Shown in pieces: positions 1 to 9,077 of a stretch of DNA of 64,000 bases. A program made the position numbers and the translations under genes. Origin of the DNA: CBDCTM01 sp965222005 (GTDB lineage: Bacteria; Bacteroidota; Bacteroidia; Chitinophagales; Saprospiraceae); NCBI GenBank assembly GCA_965222005.1, contig OZ244935.1:3100001-3164000 (forward strand). The letters are read 5' to 3'. The notes beneath the pieces are model-generated. The model was not told the DNA's origin, made no database searches, and saw nothing but the letters and a program-made list of their open reading frames with translations. Every line of letters starts with the position of its first letter. Positions within the stretch are counted from its first letter, which is position 1.

Positions 1-2
1 TT

Positions 3-2096
3 TATATAGCTTCCAACAGGGGAGAGGCTGGTACGATGCCTGCAAAAGTCATGTACCGCAACAATTCGATGAGCGATTGGGCCGACTTTTCAGATGGCCT
101 GCCCAAAAGTGCCAATCCAATCAAGCTGCTACCTTTTTATCGGGATGGCAAGCTTCGCTGGGGTGGCAATCGGGCTGCGTGGGAGATCGATTTTTTTGAA
201 CAAAACTGGAGCCCAATGGCCCAGCCTTTTGTGAGTGGGAAAATGCAGATTTGTGTGCGCGACACTGTAGAATTTGACAGCTATTCCATAGCAAAAGGTA
301 CCGCCTCTTTCAATTGGAGCATACCCGGTGCCAGTTGGACCAGTGGCCTGGATAAACGCGAGGTAAAGGCTCTTTTTCCGGCAGATGGTACCTATACGGC
401 CACACTCACCGTCATGCAGAACGGACAGATGAATAGCAAATCGGTGGATGTAATTGTAAACAATGAATGCGATGCTGAGCAAATTCCGGGCAATGCGCTT
501 TCCTTGTCTGGCCAAAGCAGCGATTATGCTGCTACCGGCAAAGCCTTGGATATTACCACCAATACCCTGACCATCAGTGCCTGGCTCAAACGCGATGGCA
601 CACAGAATCCGTACGCTGGCATCGTATTTATGCGTAATGGTACCGCCAGCGGCCTCAATTTTAGGGAAAACAACGAATTAGGCTTTCATTGGAACAATTC
701 GGAATGGTGGTGGAGCAGTGGCTTAATCGTGCCCGACAATGAATGGGCCCATGTAGCGATGGTGGTTTCACCTACCCAAACCACGCTTTATCTTAATGGA
801 GTACCGGCTGTCAATAGTGCCGATCCTGCCCTTTGCACCTTCGATGGTGTAATGAATTTTGGTGCCGACCCCAACTGGTTGGCCCGTCGCTTCAAGGGAG
901 AAATGGATGAGGTGCTGATCTACAATCGGGCACTTAGCCAAAATGAGATCAGAGAGCTGATGCACCTCACTCGTCAGCCTGCTGCGGAAGTCGATTTGAT
1001 CGGCTATTGGCAGTTCAATCGAACAGAGGGAACCATTACCGACAGAGTAGCCACCAGGCATGCCAGCCTGATTGGTGCAGCCGCGCGGACTACATCGTTG
1101 GCTCCTGTCGGCCCTGGTGAAAGCAGCCGGATAGCTGTCAGTACTTCCGGTACTTACACCTTTGGTACCACCGATCTTACACTGGTTTTTCCTGCGGGTG
1201 GCACGGCTTTTCCAAATGGCGAAATATGCGTCACGCGTATTGACCATGCACCGGACCAGCTTCCGGCAATGTATGTGACGGCCCCGTACTGGATTGTGCA
1301 CAACTATGGAGGGAATACTACTTTCGATGAATTGACTAGCCTTACTTTTAACAATATTGAAATATCAATGGATGAAGCTGCCAACCCGGCCAACCTCAGG
1401 CTCTTCAAAAGAGCAAGCAATGCGCATGGTAACAGCTGGGGCGGCGAGCAGGATACTGGCGATGCGGCTACTGCGGGTAGCAATGGAAGTGCCACATTTA
1501 GCAGTGGAAATGGCCAGACTTCCTTCAGCCAATACATTATTGCTAGAACGTCTGCTCCGCTGGATGCTGATTTGCTCCTCTTTGAAGCCTGGTTGAACCG
1601 AAAGCAAGAAGTAGAATTAAACTGGATCAGCAGTTCAGAAGAACAGCTTTTGCACTACGAGCTGCAACGTAGCAAGGATGGTTACCATTTTGACCGATTG
1701 GCATTGGTTGAATCGCTAGGCAATAGTAGCGCAGAGCAAAAATACCAGGCAGTGGACAAAGCTCCGCTACGGGGCATCTCTTACTATCGCCTCAAAATGG
1801 TGGATGAAGACGGTAGTTTTGAGTATTCAGAGCTGCGCAGTATTGTTCACCAGGCGCTGGCCGATCAGGTGATTTTATACCCCAATCCGCTGAAGAGGTG
1901 GACTAAGTTGCAGGTGAAAACTCAACTTTCCGAAGCCTTTGAATTGATCGTGTATTCGGCGAAGGGCGAACAGTTGGGTGCTTTCACATTGGAGGGCGAT
2001 AGCGAATTGTCGCTGGGGCATTTGCCCAAAGGCCTGTACAGCTGTTTGATTCAAACGGCGGATTGGAAGAAAGTAACTCGAATCGTTATTGATTGA
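3..2096 (+). CDS. Secreted LamG-domain protein with T9SS sorting signal (5' end outside window)
   Basis: The reading frame is open to the left edge of the window, so this is the 3' part of a larger gene; the ATG at 36 is probably internal. Counting from that ATG, a PKD-like beta-sandwich is visible at about residues 70-145. A concanavalin-like LamG domain follows at about 152-320 (ISAWLKRDG, GEMDEVLIYNRALS), then a linker region. The last 75 residues form a typical type IX secretion C-terminal domain (LYPNPL ... GLYSCLIQTADWKKVTRIVI). By family knowledge such proteins cross the outer membrane by T9SS and end up on the surface or outside the cell. The substrate cannot be told. The next gene begins 23 bases downstream on the same strand. 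Confidence 0.85.
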   Translation, partial: YIASNRGEAGTMPAKVMYRNNSMSDWADFSDGLPKSANPIKLLPFYRDGKLRWGGNRAAWEIDFFEQNWSPMAQPFVSGKMQICVRDTVEFDSYSIAKGTASFNWSIPGASWTSGLDKREVKALFPADGTYTATLTVMQNGQMNSKSVDVIVNNECDAEQIPGNALSLSGQSSDYAATGKALDITTNTLTISAWLKRDGTQNPYAGIVFMRNGTASGLNFRENNELGFHWNNSEWWWSSGLIVPDNEWAHVAMVVSPTQTTLYLNGVPAVNSADPALCTFDGVMNFGADPNWLARRFKGEMDEVLIYNRALSQNEIRELMHLTRQPAAEVDLIGYWQFNRTEGTITDRVATRHASLIGAAARTTSLAPVGPGESSRIAVSTSGTYTFGTTDLTLVFPAGGTAFPNGEICVTRIDHAPDQLPAMYVTAPYWIVHNYGGNTTFDELTSLTFNNIEISMDEAANPANLRLFKRASNAHGNSWGGEQDTGDAATAGSNGSATFSSGNGQTSFSQYIIARTSAPLDADLLLFEAWLNRKQEVELNWISSSEEQLLHYELQRSKDGYHFDRLALVESLGNSSAEQKYQAVDKAPLRGISYYRLKMVDEDGSFEYSELRSIVHQALADQVILYPNPLKRWTKLQVKTQLSEAFELIVYSAKGEQLGAFTLEGDSELSLGHLPKGLYSCLIQTADWKKVTRIVID

Positions 2097-2119
2097 CGGG
2101 GCATTGCTATATTTGGGGT

Positions 2120-2848
2120 ATGAAATTATTTGTTTGCACGCTTGCAGCTATAGCGGGGCTGCTCTTTTATGCTTCTTGTAAATCTCAAAACCCTACCACT
2201 GATACGTCTCAGCTGAAGCCCCTCATGGAGATGTACAAAGGGCCTTGCTTTGGCTATTGCCCCGTTTTTAGATTGCGGGTGTACAACAATCGCTTGGCCG
2301 AATTTAAAGGAAGGGCCAACGTTGGCAAATTGGGTAGGCATCTTCGCTTTGTTTCAAAAAAGGAGTTTAAGAACCTCCACAAAGCTTTCCAAAAGGCAGC
2401 GCTATGGCAGTACGACGATCATTATCCCAGCAATATCTCCGATCTGCCCAAAGTCACCATCCAATATTGGGAAGGGGAGCGACATAAGCAGATCATGGGC
2501 GATATCAACCGCCCGGAAGCAATCATCCGCCTGGAACGGCAGCTCGACAGCATCGCTTTCAAGGGGGAATGGATGAGTGAAACGAATGACAGTGTGGAGA
2601 TGCAAGTGATTAAGGATCAGTTACTTATAAAGTTCAAAAAAGGCTCAGATATTCCCGTTTGGGTGGAGCGATTTGCAAAAAATAATGTACAACTGATAGA
2701 GCGCATCGAAGAAAATGACCTCCGCTGGCTCATCCGTTACGACTCCTCTACCATTGAACCGGAACAAATGTTGAAAACCGTGCTGGCTACCGATGAAATA
2801 GCTGAAGCGCAATTTCATAAGGTGCCCAAACCAAATCCGGAAAACTAG
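2120..2848 (+). CDS. DUF6438-type lipoprotein
   Basis: Unknown function. The start at 2120 is chosen because it opens directly on a lipoprotein signal peptide (MKLFVCTLAAIAGLLF followed by the lipobox YASC); the frame continues upstream to 2093 but without a signal. The mature N-terminus carries the GPCFGYCPVF-like block with two closely spaced cysteines that marks DUF6438 proteins, followed by a small alpha/beta domain to about residue 165 and a weakly conserved tail. The predicted location is the periplasmic face of a membrane. It lies 23 bases after the secreted protein gene and 43 bases before another lipoprotein gene, all on the same strand, so the three may be co-transcribed. Confidence 0.75.
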   Translation: MKLFVCTLAAIAGLLFYASCKSQNPTTDTSQLKPLMEMYKGPCFGYCPVFRLRVYNNRLAEFKGRANVGKLGRHLRFVSKKEFKNLHKAFQKAALWQYDDHYPSNISDLPKVTIQYWEGERHKQIMGDINRPEAIIRLERQLDSIAFKGEWMSETNDSVEMQVIKDQLLIKFKKGSDIPVWVERFAKNNVQLIERIEENDLRWLIRYDSSTIEPEQMLKTVLATDEIAEAQFHKVPKPNPEN

Positions 2849-2891
2849 TGCACTACTTAATGCCTTGTGACTAACCTTCAATTCTTTTTCT

Positions 2892-3368
2892 ATGAAATTT
2901 ACAAGCTTATCTTGCTGTTTGCTCGCCCTGCTGCTCGGCTGCCAACAGGCTCCGCCGCCAACAGGTCAACAGGAGGCTGGCACCAATGCAGTGCTGTCAG
3001 ATATGCCCGCTGTGGATACCTCTCTGTTCGAAACCTTTGAATACAAAGACGGTGATACGACCTATCTGATGAAAAAGTACTTTATCTGTTTCCTCAAAAC
3101 GGGACCATCGCGCTCGCATCCGAAAGAAGAGGCAGCCAAATTGCAAGAACAGCATCTCGCTCACATTAGCCAACTAGCCGAAAACAAGCAAATTTGTATG
3201 GCCGGCCCCTTCGAAAGCCAGGGCGATATTCGGGGTATCCTGATCTTTAGCGTTCCCAGCCTCGCCATCGCCGATAGCCTCGCCCATCTCGATCCATCCG
3301 TGCAGGCAGGCCGCTTATCCGTAGAGCTGCACCCCTGGTGGGCCGCTGTAGGGAGTCGGTTGTTTTGA
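2892..3368 (+). CDS. YciI-like domain lipoprotein
   Basis: A lipoprotein signal peptide (SCCLLALLLGC) precedes a single YciI-related alpha/beta domain of about 90 residues, recognisable from 'KKYFICFLKTGP', 'AHISQLAENKQICMAGPF' and 'GILIFSVPSLAIADSLA'. YciI domains have a ferredoxin-like fold, and catalytic roles are proven only in a few members. Secreted, lipid-anchored YciI proteins with the His-rich block 'HLAHISQLAENKQ' are common in Bacteroidota, but no substrate is known. It ends 53 bases before the convergent lptD stop. Confidence 0.7.
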   Translation: MKFTSLSCCLLALLLGCQQAPPPTGQQEAGTNAVLSDMPAVDTSLFETFEYKDGDTTYLMKKYFICFLKTGPSRSHPKEEAAKLQEQHLAHISQLAENKQICMAGPFESQGDIRGILIFSVPSLAIADSLAHLDPSVQAGRLSVELHPWWAAVGSRLF

Positions 3369-3390
3369 GGGGGCCGTTGTCGGGTTGCCT

Positions 3391-3422
3391 GCCAGTGATA
3401 AGGTGGCAAACAGGCCACTGGC
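3391..3422. terminator. Inverted repeat between convergent genes
   Basis: The 7-base arms GCCAGTG and CACTGGC face each other across an 18-base loop, exactly where the YciI-like gene and lptD converge. It could stop transcription from both sides, but there is no T-tract, so this is only a plausible bidirectional terminator. Confidence 0.35.
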
Positions 3423-6235
3423 TAAAAGCCCCTAAACGCATCGGCATTGTTCTTTTTGTATGGAATATTGATGAAGTCGAGCGGGCCGGGCCGTACGCGG
3501 AGGAAGAAAGAATAGGTGCCCCGCTCAGGCTGCCAGCTCATGCCCATCTCCCAGCAGTGCAGGTCGCGGGTAAAGCTGAGATCGGGATAGATAAAGCTCT
3601 TCGATTTGAAATTGTAACTGATATTGCCGAAGCGGATGCTCCATTTGTCCGTCAGTTTGATGCTGCCGGTGAAGCGAAGGGTATGTGCTTCTACAAAGAC
3701 AGTATCGCGATGCTGAAGGCTGTTGCGCTGAAGGGAAAAGGTGTGGGTAATCCGAAAGTTTTCAAAAAGGCTAAGTAAATCCTGACCAGAGGCTATAGAG
3801 CCTGCTGTGGTAGGCCGAACACCTTGGGCTGTGCCACTACCCGTAGCACTACCGGTCGATCCTTTGTCGAATAGCTGTCGAAGTTGTGCCACAGAGATGC
3901 CCGTGTTGAGGCGTAAGGTGGCGCGATCAAAACGCAGCAGGCGTTTTCGACTGTCCAGATAGAAGCGATTGATCCGCCGTTTAGCACCACTTTCGGTGTA
4001 TTCGACATCGTAGGGATCATAAACGGCGGTGATATTGAGGGTAGTGATGCCCTTGAAAAAACGCGTAGTTCCGCGAATATTTACCTGACTCCAATGCAGC
4101 GAATCGGCGACAAAATTGTAATTGCCACCCACCACGATATTATCAAAAAGCTTCAAATTGTTTACTGAGCTGTCCTTCTTTGAAAAGTATTTGCCTTCAA
4201 AGATGTTGTTGAAGGAATAAGTGATGCCCATGTTTTTGCCTCCATTCGGGGGTCTGTCGTAGATAGCTTTATCGAAGATAGAATAGCCGCTCAGCTCATC
4301 GGGAAAGCGGATGTCGGTTTGTACAGAATCAAAATACATGAGCGATTCGCGGGTGTAATCGGGCGTATAGCCAAAAGTAAAGCTGGGCTTGAGGGTATGG
4401 CGGATACCCCGGATAAGGCCCTTGTTGAATTCGCGCAGCCCGAAAACCTGAGTGCTCAGGCTAACGCCCACCCGCTCCAGCAGCGGCAGCCTGTTGAAGC
4501 CATTGACAAACATATCCTCCACCGAGCCATACTGTGTAGTATCCAGCCGTTCGATGAAGCGTTCGGTCGTATCGTTTGGGTTGACATTATAGATGGTATC
4601 CACGGTGACCGTAGGGTCAAACTCTTTTTTCAGCGTTTTGAAATACCACAACTCCTTGTAGGTCAGATTGGGTGTGAGGTTGAAATGCTTCAATACTCTG
4701 AATGACGCATCCGTATTGAGTGTATGGCGAATACCATTTTGTGCATTGTCCCAGGTTTCGTGACTAAAAAGGGTCGTATCGGTAGCTACAAATTGCTGTT
4801 GTGCATTCAGCTGGTAACGCAGAGATACTTTCTCATACCAACGTTCACCACCCGTCTGCACCTCTCTTTTGAAAGGAAAAATGCGGTTCATCTGAAAATT
4901 GACCACCGGCGCACTGATGCGCACCTCACGCGTATTGGTATTTTGTGAATGGGCCGCTGACACATTCAAGGTAAAAGGCTTGCCCGGAAAGCGGCGACTG
5001 AAAGCGATGTTGGAAGAAAGTGAGTTTTCCAACACCTTGCCGGCCTCATTGTCATTGAGGCTTTGATAATCATTGGTTTGAATATTAGCGCTGACGTTGA
5101 ATTGGTTGGTGGGATGGGCGTTGGGATCCTGCCGATGCGACCAGCGGAGCTTGTAGGACCGGTCCACTTTGGGCAGGCCGTTGGCAAATTCGGAACGCCG
5201 GTTGGAAAAGGACAGATTGAAATCGCCGGCATATTTATAACGCCGCTTGTAGTTTGCGCGCGCCTGAAGGCCCCAGGTGCCGCGTGTATAAATATCGCCA
5301 GTGGCCTGAAGATTAAAATATTCGCCCAGTGGAAAAAACCACCCCACATTGCGCAGTCCAAAGCCCCAGGTAGGTGAAAACTCATAGTCGCGCGGAAAAA
5401 TCAGACCGGTGCGCTTGCCTTGCTTTAGCGGAAAAAAGCCAAAAGGTAGCCAAAGCGGTGTGGGTACGCCAGCGATTTCCAGGTTGGATGGGCCGACCAC
5501 CACTACCTTGCCTGGCACCACCTTTTGCTTTTTGCTGCGAATGCCGAAATGCGGGTCGGGATGATCGCAGGTAGTGAATATCGAATTGGTGCTATACACC
5601 ACATCATCCACCTGTTGGTGTGTGCTGTCGGCCTGGTGGCTGATAAATTTAGCTTTATTGCTCAGCACATACATATCGCTGCCTTGCTTGGTGGAAGCAT
5701 CGTAGATGATCCCTTTGCTGGTTTTGAAGTTGTAGCGCATCTTTTTAGAAGAAAACTGCTGGTCGCCATCCTTGAAATTGGGCAGCCCGCTCAACTTGCC
5801 GAGGCTATCAGGAACCCCTTCGGCGATAACGATATTGTTGGCCCAGTCGAAAATGATGTAATCGGCAGTAAGGGTCATGGTCTGATATTGGACAGAGGCA
5901 TTGCCGAAGAGATAGATTTTCTCATTGGCAATGTCGTAGCGCATACTATCGCGGGCGGTGTATTCAACAGGCGCATCGAGTGAATCTTTGGAGAGCGGAA
6001 CGTCCGGACGGGCAGAACCAGCTCGAAAATTAAGTGGTAAAATGCTGTCGGACTGCACCACAATGCTATCTCCCAACAAAAGGGTATCCGTGCTACTCAC
6101 GGCAGGAGCTACCAAAAGGGTGTCGAGCTTGGTGGGAGGGGGCAGGCTATCAGCAGGGGGGGTGACCTGCGCCAGGCATGGGCAGCTGGCCAGCCACAAA
6201 AAGAAGAAAAGCCCTGTTTGAAGCCCTGTTTTCAA
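3422..6235 (-). CDS. lptD: LPS-assembly protein LptD (Bacteroidota type)
   Basis: 937 residues, the usual length for the Bacteroidota form. A signal peptide (about residues 1-22, ending CLAQ) is followed by a low-complexity Ser/Asp/Pro stretch. Next comes an OstA/LptA-like beta-jellyroll at about 90-200 ('MRYDIANEKIYLFGNASVQYQTM', 'ADYIIFDWANNIV' in the family pattern), then an LptD barrel domain rich in alternating aromatic strands to the C-terminus. Known role: the outer-membrane channel that inserts lipopolysaccharide, working with the periplasmic Lpt bridge. It is divergent from an amidase gene and followed on the other strand by an MCE/MlaD gene, a grouping often seen in this phylum and consistent with envelope assembly. 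The 99-base gap to the amidase start should hold both promoters. Confidence 0.9.
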   Translation of the reverse strand: MKTGLQTGLFFFLWLASCPCLAQVTPPADSLPPPTKLDTLLVAPAVSSTDTLLLGDSIVVQSDSILPLNFRAGSARPDVPLSKDSLDAPVEYTARDSMRYDIANEKIYLFGNASVQYQTMTLTADYIIFDWANNIVIAEGVPDSLGKLSGLPNFKDGDQQFSSKKMRYNFKTSKGIIYDASTKQGSDMYVLSNKAKFISHQADSTHQQVDDVVYSTNSIFTTCDHPDPHFGIRSKKQKVVPGKVVVVGPSNLEIAGVPTPLWLPFGFFPLKQGKRTGLIFPRDYEFSPTWGFGLRNVGWFFPLGEYFNLQATGDIYTRGTWGLQARANYKRRYKYAGDFNLSFSNRRSEFANGLPKVDRSYKLRWSHRQDPNAHPTNQFNVSANIQTNDYQSLNDNEAGKVLENSLSSNIAFSRRFPGKPFTLNVSAAHSQNTNTREVRISAPVVNFQMNRIFPFKREVQTGGERWYEKVSLRYQLNAQQQFVATDTTLFSHETWDNAQNGIRHTLNTDASFRVLKHFNLTPNLTYKELWYFKTLKKEFDPTVTVDTIYNVNPNDTTERFIERLDTTQYGSVEDMFVNGFNRLPLLERVGVSLSTQVFGLREFNKGLIRGIRHTLKPSFTFGYTPDYTRESLMYFDSVQTDIRFPDELSGYSIFDKAIYDRPPNGGKNMGITYSFNNIFEGKYFSKKDSSVNNLKLFDNIVVGGNYNFVADSLHWSQVNIRGTTRFFKGITTLNITAVYDPYDVEYTESGAKRRINRFYLDSRKRLLRFDRATLRLNTGISVAQLRQLFDKGSTGSATGSGTAQGVRPTTAGSIASGQDLLSLFENFRITHTFSLQRNSLQHRDTVFVEAHTLRFTGSIKLTDKWSIRFGNISYNFKSKSFIYPDLSFTRDLHCWEMGMSWQPERGTYSFFLRVRPGPLDFINIPYKKNNADAFRGF

Positions 6236-6334
6236 GCAATAATTGTTAACTTAGAGTAAATATGGAACTTATTTTGCAATTTGTTTAAGCTGTAAACGGC
6301 TGACAAAAGCGCTGAACAACGGACGAGAAACACT

Positions 6335-7705
6335 ATGATAAACAAGTTTTACTTTTCAATAACGATTCTTTTTGCACTTTTTCACTACTCCTTTACCAAC
6401 TTTAACGTTTTGGCCAATGGGATAGATGCTACGCAATGTAGCTTCCACAGCCATCACTCTGAGGCCTGCCAGCTTTCTTCCCCCGCCCGCCTTGCTTCCA
6501 CTGATCTTAGCCAGCTTTCATACGGGCTGGGCAAATTTATCAAAAGTAGCGCTAAAGCGGGCCGTTTCCAGCTCAAAACCATTGTAATTGATGCCGGGCA
6601 TGGCGGCCGCGATCATGGGTGTAGCGGTATCGGCTCTAAGGAAAAGAACATTGCACTCAAAGTGGCTTTATTTTTAGGCCAGTCCATAGAGTACAATTTC
6701 CCGGGCATCAAAGTTATATACACCCGCAAAACGGATGTTTTTATCCCTTTGCACAAACGGGCTGAGATTGCCAACCGAAATAAAGCGGATCTCTTCATTT
6801 CCATACATTGCAACGCCATCCCCAATGCCAGCCATATCCATGGCAGCGAGACCTATGTGCTGGGCCTGCATCGGGCTGATGATAATCTGAAAGTAGCCAA
6901 GAGGGAGAATGCTTCCATCTTGCTGGAGGCCGATTATCAGATCCGGTATGCTGGCTATGACCCCAATTCTGCCGAAGGGCACATCATACTCAGCATGTTT
7001 CAGCATGCCTATCTTGATCAAAGCATTCGGTTTGCTGAGTTGGTAGAATCGCAGATACAGCGTCAAACGGGCCGCAAGAGCCGAGGCGTATTGCAGGCGG
7101 GCTTTCTGGTATTGCGTGAAACAACCATGCCCAGCGTGCTGATAGAAACAGGCTATCTGACCAATCGATCAGATAATGCCTATCTGCTTACCGAGTCCGG
7201 GCAGCGGCAGATGGCATATGCCATTTATAAAGCCTTTAAAGAATATCGGTTCGAGCTGGAAAGCGTCAGTTACCAACAACAGCAGCCCCTTGCCAATGCC
7301 GGTTTGAAGAAAGCGCTTCCTCCCAAAGTTTCCGCACGAGCACAAGCTTCTTCCGGGCAAATGACTGCAAAAGGCATTCCCTCAGAGTATCTTATCAAAA
7401 ATGCATCGCCCCAGCTGAAGGTGGCACCGGCGGCTGTGCAATACAAGGTTCAGTTGGCCGTATCGGCCAATCTCATCTCTACTGACAATGGTTACTGGAG
7501 GAGGGTGCATCATTCGATTGAAGTGCTGATGCAACAAAATGTTTACACTTATCTGGCTGTCGGGTTCCACAATTATCAGGAAGCTTCGGCAGCAAAGGAT
7601 GAGCTGCGCAAGCAGGGCTTCAAAGAGGCATTTGTGGTGGCTTTCCAAAATGGCCGGCGCATTCCCGTTGATCAGGCCCGGAGAGCAAGGAGCAAGAGCC
7701 GGTAA
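6335..7705 (+). CDS. N-acetylmuramoyl-L-alanine amidase with SPOR-like tail
   Basis: An N-terminal signal/anchor segment (about residues 1-28) is followed by a zinc-dependent Amidase_3 domain at about 80-310. The zinc ligands are visible as His in VIDAGHGG, Glu in GSETYV and His in ISIHCNA, with the catalytic Glu in LIETGYLTN. The enzyme cuts the amide between muramic acid and the stem peptide during cell separation. The last 80 residues (from 'YKVQLAVS') look like a SPOR-type peptidoglycan-binding domain. The length of 456 residues fits AmiC-like proteins of Bacteroidota. It is divergent from lptD and followed by the mlaD-like gene 159 bases later. Confidence 0.9.
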   Translation: MINKFYFSITILFALFHYSFTNFNVLANGIDATQCSFHSHHSEACQLSSPARLASTDLSQLSYGLGKFIKSSAKAGRFQLKTIVIDAGHGGRDHGCSGIGSKEKNIALKVALFLGQSIEYNFPGIKVIYTRKTDVFIPLHKRAEIANRNKADLFISIHCNAIPNASHIHGSETYVLGLHRADDNLKVAKRENASILLEADYQIRYAGYDPNSAEGHIILSMFQHAYLDQSIRFAELVESQIQRQTGRKSRGVLQAGFLVLRETTMPSVLIETGYLTNRSDNAYLLTESGQRQMAYAIYKAFKEYRFELESVSYQQQQPLANAGLKKALPPKVSARAQASSGQMTAKGIPSEYLIKNASPQLKVAPAAVQYKVQLAVSANLISTDNGYWRRVHHSIEVLMQQNVYTYLAVGFHNYQEASAAKDELRKQGFKEAFVVAFQNGRRIPVDQARRARSKSR

Positions 7706-7783
7706 GAAGAGATAAAGCCCGTGCCTTGTTGCTTTTGAAGCACAAAAGCTTTCACAAAACCCAAATATTTGCTTTTCCGTATA

Positions 7784-7791
7784 TACCTTTG
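7784..7791 (+). promoter_or_regulatory. Candidate -7 box for mlaD-like gene
   Basis: TACCTTTG fits the Bacteroidota -7 element TAnnTTTG and lies 73 bases before the mlaD-like start. The -33 TTTG at the usual 19-base distance is not present, so this is a partial match only. Confidence 0.3.
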
Positions 7792-7864
7792 TGCAGTTCC
7801 TGCTTAAGGCAGGCCATTTATTCATAGAGTAGTAGTTTCTTAAATAACTTCATAATCAGCACAA

Positions 7865-8920
7865 ATGTCTTACGAAACCAAGATTGGGTTATTTGCGGCC
7901 ATTGTGATAGCCATATTCATTTGGGGATACAAATTTTTGGAAGGGCAGAATATACTCACTACCAATACCGAACTTTATGTGGAATACCAGCAAGTGAACC
8001 AATTGGCCCGTTCGGCACCTGTTTTTATCAATGGCTTTCAGGTGGGTGTGGTAAGCGACCTCTATCTCAAGGAAGAGGATATGCAAACCATTATTGCCGT
8101 ATTGAGCATCGACAAGGATGTGAAAGTGCCCAAAAATGCGGTGGCCAATATTATTTCCATCAGCTTTATCGGAGGCCCGGGTATTGCCATCGAATTTGAC
8201 AAGCCCTGCAAGGATCCGGATTGCCTCAGCAGCGGCGATTATATGAGAGGACATGTAATGAGTATGTTGGAATCTTTGATCGATAAGCAGGAGTTGAATT
8301 CCTATGTTAAAACAATTACCGAAAATTTAGATGTGGCCATGGATAGCCTCAACAGAAAACTCTCCGACCCCGATCCCAATAACCTGATCGGTCTGACTAT
8401 GCAGGACCTTCGCGCCACTTCCGCCAACCTGAAAGCAGCCACTAATCGTATCAATTCTATTCTCGGCAACAATGGCCAGATTACTGCCATACTGTCCAAC
8501 CTTAGCAGTATCACCGATTCCATTGAGGCAAGCGGCACCAGTATTAAAGGTATTTTGGATAATACCTCCGCCTTTACCGGCCAGCTAAAAGAAATCCAGC
8601 TCGATACAACCCTTCGCAATGCCAATTCAGCAATCTTAGGTACGCAGCAAGCGGTAGCTGAATTGAAAAGCACCCTCCAATCCGCCCAGTTGGCCCTTGC
8701 CGAGATTACGGCTTTGATGGGTAAGATCCAAAACGGGGAGGGTACCGTAGGCAAGCTGTTTGCCGATGAAGGGCTGTATGACCAATTGCTCAATACCAGC
8801 CAACGGATCAATGGATTCATCGATGATGTTGAAAATCGCCCCTATCGGTACATTCCTTTAAAAAGCCGCAGAAAGGTGCAAAAGTATGATGCAAAAGATG
8901 CGAAAGCAGGGAATCAATAG
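7865..8920 (+). CDS. mlaD: MlaD/MCE-family lipid transport protein
   Basis: A single N-terminal membrane helix (about residues 8-22) is followed by one MCE domain at about 36-115 ('VEYQQVNQLARSAPVFINGFQVGVV', a typical Gly-containing hairpin pattern). A long helical tail rich in Asn/Ser/Ile heptads runs to about 330, and the end is basic. Family role: the periplasmic substrate-binding subunit of an Mla-type ABC system that moves phospholipids between the two membranes. The permease and ATPase are not next to it here. Its place beside the amidase and lptD is a usual Bacteroidota arrangement. The gene symbol is by family, not by proven orthology. Confidence 0.85.
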   Translation: MSYETKIGLFAAIVIAIFIWGYKFLEGQNILTTNTELYVEYQQVNQLARSAPVFINGFQVGVVSDLYLKEEDMQTIIAVLSIDKDVKVPKNAVANIISISFIGGPGIAIEFDKPCKDPDCLSSGDYMRGHVMSMLESLIDKQELNSYVKTITENLDVAMDSLNRKLSDPDPNNLIGLTMQDLRATSANLKAATNRINSILGNNGQITAILSNLSSITDSIEASGTSIKGILDNTSAFTGQLKEIQLDTTLRNANSAILGTQQAVAELKSTLQSAQLALAEITALMGKIQNGEGTVGKLFADEGLYDQLLNTSQRINGFIDDVENRPYRYIPLKSRRKVQKYDAKDAKAGNQ

Positions 8921-9077
8921 ACAGGTACACCGCCACCGGAAAGCTTGCGCTCTGCTGCATCGTAAGCTGATTACTAAACCCTCAAAAGCAGCCATTTAGT
9001 CGAATATTCAGCGATTAACATTTCGGTGGTTAAACTACTTGCCCGACAAACATGTTTCTTATCAAAAATCAAGGAAT